Of a stretch of 64,000 nt of DNA, positions 1 to 6,581 are shown one piece after another. The DNA comes from Pseudoalteromonas phenolica (GTDB lineage Bacteria; Pseudomonadota; Gammaproteobacteria; Enterobacterales; Alteromonadaceae). The notes under the pieces were generated by a model. The model worked only from the letters and a program-made list of their open reading frames with translations. It was not told where the DNA came from and made no database searches. A program made the position numbers and the translations under genes. Each line of letters opens with the position of its first letter. Within the stretch, counting starts at the first letter, position 1. The stretch lies in contig NZ_PPSW01000034.1 in the NCBI RefSeq assembly GCF_005876835.1, positions 17,998-81,997 on the forward strand, read 5' to 3'.

Positions 1-244
1 TAGGTAAAGACCAATTTCCAGCGGGTTTTGTCAGTGCTTGACCTTTTAAAACATGATCGCCCACATGGACAAGCAGTTGACCATTGGCACCAATATGCTG
101 TTTTAATGGAATAACCAATTTATCAGGTAAAGGAAGTTGGCGAATAGGAGCTTGGTTCGACAATGTTTTTTGTTCTGGTGGGTGAATACCGCCAGGAAAT
201 TGCCATAGCGTTCCACGTTCTATTTGTTCAAATAACGATTCCAC
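1..244 (-). CDS. rsxC: RsxC/RnfC, electron transport complex subunit C (N-terminal part only)
   Basis: This is the start of the RnfC/RsxC subunit of the membrane Rsx (Rnf) complex, which moves electrons between NADH and a low-potential acceptor and in E. coli keeps SoxR reduced. Only the first 81 codons are inside the window. The translation includes WQFPGGIHPPEQKT and a following PLKQHIGA stretch, both typical of the RnfC N-terminus. I place the start at a GTG (244-242), because an AGAGG ribosome-binding sequence overlaps the rsxB stop codon 8 nt upstream. It is the third gene of the rsxABC operon, read right to left. The remainder, with its 4Fe-4S clusters, lies beyond the left edge. Confidence 0.9.
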   Translation of the reverse strand, partial: MESLFEQIERGTLWQFPGGIHPPEQKTLSNQAPIRQLPLPDKLVIPLKQHIGANGQLLVHVGDHVLKGQALTKPAGNWSLP

Positions 245-252
245 GGCAACCT

Positions 253-807
253 CTAATCAATCTGAGTGACGTTAATGGCGTTTAACTGCCATTTCCATGT
301 TTGCTTAGTTTCAGCAACAGGGATCATATCAATACAATCAACCGGGCAAGGCTCAACACATAAGTCACAACCGGTACATTCATCTTTTAATACGGTATGC
401 ATTTGTCTAGTTGCACCAACAATGGCGTCAACCGGGCAAGCTTGAATGCATTTAGTACAGCCGATACATTCGTCTTCACGAATATATGCCACAGTTTTAA
501 CTGGCTCAGCTTCTTCACCGCCAGCCAAAGGTTTAGGCTCAACGCCCATCAAATCAGCTAATTTTTTAATTGTGGCATCACCACCCGGTGGGCATTTATT
601 AATTTCGTCGCCATTAGCAATGGCTTCGGCGTAAGGGCGACAACCCGGGTAACCACATTGGCCACATTGTGTTTGCGGTAAAATGGCATCGACTTGGTCG
701 ACAACAGGGCTACTTTCAACGCGATATTTTACCGCGGCATAACCTAAAATAAGGCCAAAAATCAGCGCCAGTGAACCTAGCGCAATGAGTGCATAAAACA
801 AGGTCAT
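253..807 (-). CDS. rsxB: RsxB/RnfB, ferredoxin-like subunit of the Rsx electron transport complex
   Basis: This is the iron-sulfur subunit B of the Rsx/Rnf complex at the inner membrane. A single N-terminal hydrophobic helix (about residues 3-25) anchors it. A first cluster motif follows with Cys48, Cys51, Cys56 and Cys72, then two bacterial ferredoxin-type 4Fe-4S motifs (Cys114/117/120/124 and Cys144/147/150/154, each ending in CPVD). At 184 residues it has the usual length for the short gammaproteobacterial form. It sits 2 nt after rsxA and directly before rsxC, so the three are co-transcribed. All cluster ligands are present, so it should be functional. Confidence 0.95.
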   Translation of the reverse strand: MTLFYALIALGSLALIFGLILGYAAVKYRVESSPVVDQVDAILPQTQCGQCGYPGCRPYAEAIANGDEINKCPPGGDATIKKLADLMGVEPKPLAGGEEAEPVKTVAYIREDECIGCTKCIQACPVDAIVGATRQMHTVLKDECTGCDLCVEPCPVDCIDMIPVAETKQTWKWQLNAINVTQID

Positions 808-809
808 GG

Positions 810-1391
810 TTAAAACTTCACTAATCCAGAAAAGCCCATAAAGGCAAGAGACATTAAGCCAGCGGTGATCATGGCGATTGACGCACCTTTGAACGGTGTT
901 GGTACATCTGCAACTGCAAGACGTTCACGCAGTGCGGCAAATAAGACCAGCACCATAGAAAAACCAACTGCAGCACCAAAACCAAATACGGCTGAGCTCA
1001 TAAAGGTATGCTCATTTTTAATGTTTAGCAGGGCAACACCTAATACCGCACAGTTAGTTGTGATAAGCGGTAAGAAAATACCCAGTAAACGGTATAGGGT
1101 AGGGCTGGTTTTCTTCACCACCATTTCGGTAAATTGCACCACCACAGCAATAACGAGTATGAAGCTCATGGTGCGTAAGAACTCTAATTCGAGAGGTTGC
1201 AATATATACTCGTTAACAAGGTAACTCGTTACTGAGGCTAGCGTGAGTACAAAAGTAGTGGCCATTGACATACCAACGGCAGTGTCTAACTTACCTGATA
1301 CGCCCATGAAAGGGCATAAGCCTAAGAATTGTACTAACACGAAATTGTTTACTAATACTGTGCCGATCAGCAACAGAATATATTCAGTCAT
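810..1391 (-). CDS. rsxA: RsxA/RnfA, integral membrane subunit of the Rsx electron transport complex
   Basis: This 193-residue polytopic protein is the RnfA subunit, with about six hydrophobic helices. Recognisable stretches are LVNNFVLVQFLGLCPFMGVS near the N-terminus and GIFLPLITTNCAVLG in the middle. The conserved Cys in each of these is characteristic of the RnfA/RnfE/NqrD/NqrE family, where they bind an iron-sulfur centre within the membrane. It is the first gene of the operon reading leftwards into rsxB and rsxC. The 194 bp to its right, before the terminator at 1541-1562, should hold the operon promoter, but I could not assign hexamers with confidence. Confidence 0.95.
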   Translation of the reverse strand: MTEYILLLIGTVLVNNFVLVQFLGLCPFMGVSGKLDTAVGMSMATTFVLTLASVTSYLVNEYILQPLELEFLRTMSFILVIAVVVQFTEMVVKKTSPTLYRLLGIFLPLITTNCAVLGVALLNIKNEHTFMSSAVFGFGAAVGFSMVLVLFAALRERLAVADVPTPFKGASIAMITAGLMSLAFMGFSGLVKF

Positions 1392-1540
1392 TATAGCCCC
1401 TAACGTTGACGCCTTTTTATTGAGTGCCTAGCGATTGTTAATTTTACCAAGTTTGGCGCTGAATATCACAACAAAAACGGCAGAATTGTTTTGATAAAAG
1501 GGTATTTTTGTAAAGATTTACGGATATACGCAGCGAAATA

Positions 1541-1562
1541 AAAAAAGGCCCTGAAAGGGCCT
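1541..1562 (-). terminator. Intrinsic terminator after the GGDEF/EAL gene
   Basis: The 7-bp stem AGGCCCT/AGGGCCT (1546-1552 and 1556-1562) has a 3-nt loop. Read on the minus strand it runs into seven T residues. It lies 24 nt past the stop of the gene at 1586-3529 and separates that gene from the co-directional rsx operon. Confidence 0.85.
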
Positions 1563-1585
1563 GTTTTTAGTAAGGTTTAATAACC

Positions 1586-3529
1586 TTATATTTCTTTGGG
1601 TTTCTCTATGTAGTAACCCTGAACACCGTCGAGGCAGAGTGTTTCGACGACGTGCTTTTCTTCTTGGTTTTCGACCCCTTCAGCAAACACACTCACACCA
1701 ATACGGTGAGCAAGGTCGACCATCAGACGCATAAAGTATTGGTTATTTTTATCTTCCTCAAGACCACGGGTATAACTTGCATCCATCTTGATAAAGTCAG
1801 GTTTTAAATCTCTGAAGAACTTAAATGAGGTTAAACCAACACCAAAACGTTCTACTGTGATACGAGCACCAACGCGGTGAACCATATCGATAAAGCGTTT
1901 ACTGGCTTTTATATTTTGCTGTAAACCAAACTCGCTCACTTCAAAAATCAGTTTCGAAGCAATATTGGCATCTTTTAACAGACGACGCTCTAACCAGATC
2001 ACAAATTGATCTGAGTGGGCGCTTGACGCGGTTACATTGATACCAAAGAACTTTTCAGTGAAGTTACGGGTTTTTATGAGCTCAAGCGACGTATCTATGA
2101 TCAATTTATCGATTTCGATGGCCATCTCAAGTTTTTCTGCCATCGCCAAGAAAGACGCCGTTGGCAGCATTTGGTTATCTTCAGTTTTAAAGCGCGCTTG
2201 AATTTCGGCATAGGCTTTAACATTTTTACCAATCGGCATAATGTTTTGCATCATTAAGCTGACGCGTTTTGCTTCGATCACATCATGGATAACTTTACGC
2301 CAGTTTTGGTTACCAAAACCTGCACCAACATTATTAATAAGATCAGATTCACGCTGAATGTGCCACGCATTCGCTTGCTTGCTCTGGGCCATGCTCATGG
2401 CATTGTCGACCACAGATAATATCTCACCCAATGGTTTGCCAGTTTCGTATGGAACAATACCTGTGTTAGCCACTGAGCTGAGCTCTTGGTTTTGTTGATA
2501 TTGAGTGAATCTAGCTTGTAATGTATCACCGAAATGTTCGGCTTCTTTTGCCGGAATGTTTGGCAAGATAACCGCAAAGTCAGAGCTGTTTAACCTGAAG
2601 GTTTGTCCGCCTGTGTAAGTACCACAAACATGGGTAATAATCTCTGATACTGATTTAATATACTCGTCGCCTTTTTGGTAACCACGAGTTTGGTTGATCA
2701 CTTGTAGTTCACTACAACGGATCATGGCAAGGGTACCAAATGATTTTTTGCTGCTTGATTCAATATGCTGCTCGTAATACTCCACGAACATGTTGCGGTT
2801 ACCCAGACCGGTTACCACATCCTTATAAGCTTCTTGCTTTATGCTTTGTGCGGCACTTTGAATATCTTCTTGTTTACTCTTTAAGAAATGCGCTAAACGA
2901 TTAAAAGATGGCGCAAGCTCAGCACCTAGTGCTTGTACTTTACCTGCATTAAAGTCATTTTCTATGCTGTCCGTCACTTGGTTTTGAGTAATGTACATAT
3001 CTACCGCATCAGCCACAGTCATACTGACATTGCGATTTAAGCGTTTATAAATTGCTTTCATATAGAAGACAGGAATAAATGCGAGTAGGGCGGTGATAAG
3101 AAACATCATGATGACAGCTTGCTGTAAAAGTTGCGCCTGACTTTGTGCATTAATAATGAATTCAATTTTAATGTCTTTGGTCACATTCACAGCAAATTGC
3201 GGGCGAATAGCATTAATATTTGATTCGATAATTTCAGCGATAAAAGGTAATGGACTATGGGTATTAACGTTTAAAACTGTGTCACCATTAAAATCTCTAA
3301 CAATGAAGGTTGAAAATACATTACCATTCGCCAGAGCCTGACGAATATGCTGAGGGGTGACCTCTGCCATGGTTTTTTCTTTTATATACTGAGTCACCAT
3401 TACTTGTGCACTTTGCTGTGCTTTTGAAACTGCTGAATCAAAGCTGGTCGCAAAGAAAAATACTCCAACAAGTGAAAACAGAAGCCAAGAGATCAACTGC
3501 ACAAATATAAGTTTTTTAAAGCCTGCCAT
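1586..3529 (-). CDS. Membrane protein with degenerate GGDEF and EAL domains (CsrD/LapD-like)
   Basis: This is a 647-residue inner-membrane protein. It has a transmembrane helix near residues 8-28, a periplasmic segment to about 135, a second helix (about 138-156), a HAMP-like linker, a GGDEF domain (about 235-395) and an EAL domain (about 405-645). Both catalytic signatures are broken: the GGDEF position reads NSSDF (314-318) and the EAL position reads AEI (441-443). It is therefore unlikely to make or cleave c-di-GMP. Such proteins usually act as c-di-GMP receptors (LapD) or as regulators of RNA decay (E. coli CsrD, 646 aa, whose motif is HRSDF). The SDF remnant and length recall CsrD; the N-terminal architecture also fits LapD. 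No lapG-like partner is adjacent, so I give no symbol. Confidence 0.75.
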   Translation of the reverse strand: MAGFKKLIFVQLISWLLFSLVGVFFFATSFDSAVSKAQQSAQVMVTQYIKEKTMAEVTPQHIRQALANGNVFSTFIVRDFNGDTVLNVNTHSPLPFIAEIIESNINAIRPQFAVNVTKDIKIEFIINAQSQAQLLQQAVIMMFLITALLAFIPVFYMKAIYKRLNRNVSMTVADAVDMYITQNQVTDSIENDFNAGKVQALGAELAPSFNRLAHFLKSKQEDIQSAAQSIKQEAYKDVVTGLGNRNMFVEYYEQHIESSSKKSFGTLAMIRCSELQVINQTRGYQKGDEYIKSVSEIITHVCGTYTGGQTFRLNSSDFAVILPNIPAKEAEHFGDTLQARFTQYQQNQELSSVANTGIVPYETGKPLGEILSVVDNAMSMAQSKQANAWHIQRESDLINNVGAGFGNQNWRKVIHDVIEAKRVSLMMQNIMPIGKNVKAYAEIQARFKTEDNQMLPTASFLAMAEKLEMAIEIDKLIIDTSLELIKTRNFTEKFFGINVTASSAHSDQFVIWLERRLLKDANIASKLIFEVSEFGLQQNIKASKRFIDMVHRVGARITVERFGVGLTSFKFFRDLKPDFIKMDASYTRGLEEDKNNQYFMRLMVDLAHRIGVSVFAEGVENQEEKHVVETLCLDGVQGYYIEKPKEI

Positions 3530-3798
3530 TATTGTGTCTTTCAGTTCTTTTTAGTTTTATTCCAAACTACAAATAATCTAGTCGCGATTAAGCTAGCCTA
3601 AATTTTTTGAGCACATACTTATAGCCAAGATAATAAGGTTATTTATCGTCAGGCTAATATAAAAATTGAGGAACAATTATCGCAAAGTAAGCAAAATTTC
3701 TAATTATTTAATTAAGCCGAGTCAGCGATTTTAAAGGAAAAAATTAACTGTAGTAGGGTAGTGCAATGTGTGAGAAAAGTCTATGAGAATCTGAATAT

Positions 3799-3875
3799 TG
3801 GCTCCCCCTCCCCGACTCGAACGGGGGACCTGCGGATTAACAGTCCGTCGCTCTAACCAACTGAGCTAAGGGGGA
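3799..3875 (-). tRNA. tRNA-Asn (GTT), copy 4 of the array
   Basis: This 77-nt cloverleaf has an encoded 3' CCA. The anticodon loop CTGTTAA gives anticodon GUU (Asn). It is identical in sequence to the other three copies and is the most promoter-distal one, read on the minus strand from the promoter at 4189-4217. Confidence 0.95.
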
Positions 3876-3898
3876 ACAATATAGAAGGATAGTAGTGT

Positions 3899-3975
3899 TG
3901 GCTCCCCCTCCCCGACTCGAACGGGGGACCTGCGGATTAACAGTCCGTCGCTCTAACCAACTGAGCTAAGGGGGA
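3899..3975 (-). tRNA. tRNA-Asn (GTT), copy 3 of the array
   Basis: Identical to the neighbouring tRNA-Asn copies, with encoded CCA and GUU anticodon. It is separated from copy 4 by 23 nt of unrelated spacer, which indicates duplication of the mature tRNA unit with divergent spacers. Confidence 0.95.
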
Positions 3976-3991
3976 ATTACACTATAACGAT

Positions 3992-4068
3992 TGGCTCCCC
4001 CTCCCCGACTCGAACGGGGGACCTGCGGATTAACAGTCCGTCGCTCTAACCAACTGAGCTAAGGGGGA
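3992..4068 (-). tRNA. tRNA-Asn (GTT), copy 2 of the array
   Basis: Identical tRNA-Asn sequence with encoded CCA. The spacer to copy 3 is only 16 nt. It is part of a single precursor transcript with the other copies. Confidence 0.95.
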
Positions 4069-4088
4069 ATCGTTATTATCAAGAAACT

Positions 4089-4165
4089 TGGCTCCCCCTC
4101 CCCGACTCGAACGGGGGACCTGCGGATTAACAGTCCGTCGCTCTAACCAACTGAGCTAAGGGGGA
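4089..4165 (-). tRNA. tRNA-Asn (GTT), copy 1 (promoter-proximal)
   Basis: First tRNA-Asn of the four-gene array on the minus strand, 23 nt downstream of the -10 element of a near-consensus promoter. The acceptor stem TCCCCCT pairs with AGGGGGA, and the CCA end is encoded. Confidence 0.95.
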
Positions 4166-4188
4166 AGCGTGTCTCTCAACGGGGCGAA

Positions 4189-4217
4189 ATATTAATGACC
4201 CCTTGCCAAGGTGTCAA
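4189..4217 (-). promoter_or_regulatory. Sigma-70 promoter of the tRNA-Asn array with GC-rich discriminator
   Basis: On the minus strand the -35 is TTGACA (4217-4212), the spacer is exactly 17 bp and the -10 is TAATAT (4194-4189). It is followed by a CGCCCCG discriminator. This is a near-consensus stable-RNA promoter, and the GC-rich discriminator suggests stringent (ppGpp) control. Confidence 0.85.
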
Positions 4218-4623
4218 CAAATAAAATGACAGAAATTTAAAAAATCCGTTTATCCGCTGATTTTATATCCGATTTGTTGGTTTTTTAACGCAAATTTACT
4301 CTGTGGAAGTAAAGCAAATCCAAAAAGGGACTTTGCGGTGCTTAAACATAAAATTAAAAATGTTTATTTTGCGCAGTATGAGTCATATTTTACTCAAAAG
4401 CCTTAAATATAACTTTTTAAAGAGATCTGATGTTTTCTTCTTTATGCAAGATCATGATCAATAGATTGCGAAGACTATTGTTTGTTTCATTTATTCGTGC
4501 GGTGCAGAAAATAGTCACTGAGAGAGGTTTTGAAGCATAGAATTTTTTACTGATTACTATTTGGCCTTTTAAAATAAGGGGTTATAAAAGCTAAATGAAT
4601 ATTTTTAGATAGCTAATTCGCCT

Positions 4624-4647
4624 GTTGATAACTTTAAAGTTATCAAC
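4624..4647. repeat. 24-bp perfect palindrome built of two inverted DnaA-like boxes
   Basis: The half-site GTTGATAACTTT is followed by its exact reverse complement, making a 24-bp palindrome with no spacer. With one more base on each side, each arm gives TGTTGATAA, one mismatch from the DnaA box TGTGGATAA. It could be an operator for a dimeric regulator or a paired DnaA site. Confidence 0.7.
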
Positions 4648-4803
4648 ATCAGTGACTAAAGATCTTTTACTGTCACATAAAGGAAACAAAGATCCTTTTC
4701 CATAGATGTATTTCTGATCTTTTGATCGCGCTATAAGTCTTTATTTTATTAGCTTTATGACACTTACCCACAGAATCTGTGGATAACATTGTTTATTAAT
4801 CTT

Positions 4804-4860
4804 TAAAAAGTATTGCAAAGCCATATATGTCGGGCTTTGAGAGCTTTGCAATACTTTTTA
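4804..4860. repeat. 18-bp perfect inverted repeat forming a long hairpin, with an alternative stem
   Basis: The arms 4804-4821 and 4843-4860 are exact reverse complements (left arm starts TAAAAAGTATTGC) around a 21-nt loop. A competing stem uses CAAAGCC (4816-4822) with GGCTTTG (4833-4839). A T-rich tract follows on the plus strand at 4865-4871. It may be a strong bidirectional terminator, a small structured RNA or an attenuator upstream of the MATE gene. Confidence 0.6.
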
Positions 4861-5198
4861 CTAAATTTTTTTAATCCAATAAAAACAAGGGGTTGTTGTT
4901 TTTTGTTCTGGTTTGGGTGGTTTTTGCTCATTGCAGTATTTTTTATAGTCAAATAAGCGTCATACTTGTGCAAAAAAATCTCAGTGGCTACTAAAGCGAC
5001 AGGTTAGTAAGTGCTTATTGAAGGTGTTTTTGTGCTTTTTTAGTGCATTGATTGGCTTAAACGACTCAAAAGCGAAGATCTCAGAGTCGGATTAATATTT
5101 ATTGTTGATAAATGATCACGATCCTCTGGGTTTAGTTTTCATGATGATCTAGAATGCTCAATCCACTGGTCGGGCTTATCTTAAGGTTTCTATTTAAT

Positions 5199-6581
5199 AT
5201 GGCATCAGCGCAGCAGTCTCAGGTCTCTAACGACATCCTTGAAGGGGACATCCCGTCCACACTCAAACGTATGACCATTCCCATGATATTTGGCATGATC
5301 ACGCTGATGATGTTCAATTTAGTCGATACCTTCTTTATTAGTATGTTAGGGACCGAAGAGCTTGCAGCTGTTAGTTTCACTTTCCCTGTTACTTTTACAG
5401 TAATAAGCCTTGCAATAGGTTTAGGTATAGGTACGTCAGCGGTGATTGCCAAAGCGCTGGGTGCGAATAAAGTTGAAGAGGCAAAGTTTGATGCCACCAT
5501 TGCACTTTTATTATCAGCAGTGATGGTGTTCTTGTTGTCTTTATTTGGCTTTTTAATGATAGAGCCGATTTTTAAACTACTTGGTGCTCACGCTGAAGTA
5601 ATGCCACATATATATGACTATATGTCTATTTGGTTCTTGGGTAGCGTATTCTTAATCACACCTATGATTGGTAATTCAGTACTACGTGCCAGTGGTGATA
5701 CTAAAACGCCAAGTATTATTATGGGTGCTGCGGGTTTGATAAATGCGATCCTTGACCCTCTTCTTATTTTTGGCATTGGCCCATTCCCTGAACTAGGTGT
5801 TCAAGGTGCTGCGATTGCCAGCGTTATCGCTTGGTCTGTGGCTGTAGGTATTATCTTTTATTTACTTGCTGTGAAAAAGCGCCTGCTCAGTGTAAGCCCT
5901 GGAGAGCAGGGCGTTATGCAGGCTGTGAAGAAAATCTTAAAAATCGGTTTTCCTGCTGCAGGCGCGAATATGCTGACACCTATCGCCATGGCTGTTATGA
6001 CAGCGATTGTCGCAACTTATGGGCCTGAAGCGGTTGCAGCTTTTGGTGTAGGTAGCCGCATTGAATCTATCGCGAGTTTAGTAGTGCTTGCATTGTCGAT
6101 GACATTACCGCCTTTTGTCAGTCAAAATTATGGGGCGCAAAATTACCAGCGTGTGACAGAAGCCTATAAAACTACATTAAAGTTCGTAATGGTTTGGCAG
6201 TTTGCTATTTATATCGTGTTACTCCTTTGCTCGGGCTTAATTAGTCAAACTTTTGGTGCTGAAAAAGAAGTTCAACGCATCATTGAACTGTTTATATATA
6301 TCATGCCATTGAGCTACGGTTTTCAAGGGGTGATCATCTTAAGTAATTCGTCATTTAATGCGCTTCACAAACCAATGAATGCCTTGTTACTGAGCGTGAT
6401 CAGATTGTTTGTTTTTTTCGTACCATTCGCTTATTTAGGATCGCATTTAGCAGGTCTGAAAGGGTTATTTATTGGTGCCGCAATCGGTAATTTGGTCACA
6501 GCCATTGTCGCCTACAATTGGTTCTGCGCGAGTTTAAACCGTATGCAATCTGTGCCTGAGCAGGAATTAAAACATGACTGA
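5199..6581 (+). CDS. MATE family multidrug/sodium antiporter
   Basis: This is a roughly 460-residue inner-membrane exporter of the MATE family. It has about 12 hydrophobic helices in two homologous halves, each beginning with a MATE-type segment (IPMIFGMITLMMFNLVDTFF near the N-terminus and GFPAAGANMLTPIAMAVMT in the second half). Such proteins expel cationic drugs or toxic metabolites using Na+ or H+ gradients. I start at the ATG at 5199 (MASAQQSQ), with TTAAGG upstream. An in-frame ATG at 5154 would add 15 residues but lacks a ribosome-binding site. The 3' end overlaps the uvrB start by 8 nt, so the two genes are translationally coupled. Confidence 0.85.
   Translation: MASAQQSQVSNDILEGDIPSTLKRMTIPMIFGMITLMMFNLVDTFFISMLGTEELAAVSFTFPVTFTVISLAIGLGIGTSAVIAKALGANKVEEAKFDATIALLLSAVMVFLLSLFGFLMIEPIFKLLGAHAEVMPHIYDYMSIWFLGSVFLITPMIGNSVLRASGDTKTPSIIMGAAGLINAILDPLLIFGIGPFPELGVQGAAIASVIAWSVAVGIIFYLLAVKKRLLSVSPGEQGVMQAVKKILKIGFPAAGANMLTPIAMAVMTAIVATYGPEAVAAFGVGSRIESIASLVVLALSMTLPPFVSQNYGAQNYQRVTEAYKTTLKFVMVWQFAIYIVLLLCSGLISQTFGAEKEVQRIIELFIYIMPLSYGFQGVIILSNSSFNALHKPMNALLLSVIRLFVFFVPFAYLGSHLAGLKGLFIGAAIGNLVTAIVAYNWFCASLNRMQSVPEQELKHD

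Larger units (their letters stand above)
4218..5198. other. AT-rich gene-free region with DnaA-box-like sites and clustered GATC sites (candidate DnaA-control locus)
   Basis: No credible gene is visible in this interval. It contains a perfect DnaA box (TGTGGATAA, 4778-4786) facing a one-mismatch box (TTACCCACA, 4764-4772). Three further boxes have one mismatch to TTATCCACA (4623-4631, 4640-4648, 5103-5111). Eleven GATC sites start at 4424, 4450, 4456, 4661, 4691, 4716, 4724, 5077, 5114, 5120 and 5146. It also holds a 24-bp perfect palindrome and a long hairpin, listed separately. The right end must include the promoter of the MATE-uvrB genes. Replication-origin genes such as dnaA, dnaN or mnmG are absent, so a regulatory DnaA-binding locus (datA- or DARS-like) is more likely than oriC. 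The function is inferred. Confidence 0.5.

Noticed and set aside
1586..3529. Active diguanylate cyclase/phosphodiesterase
   Set aside because: GGDEF is replaced by NSSDF and EAL by AEI, so neither activity is expected.
3799..4165. tRNA-Asn array as a CRISPR-like or phage attachment region
   Set aside because: The repeated units are complete functional tRNA genes, and no integrase or truncated tRNA copy lies nearby.
4218..5198. The gene-free region as the main chromosomal origin oriC
   Set aside because: DnaA boxes and GATC sites are present, but dnaA, dnaN, recF, gyrB, mnmG and mioC are all absent nearby, so a control locus is more likely.
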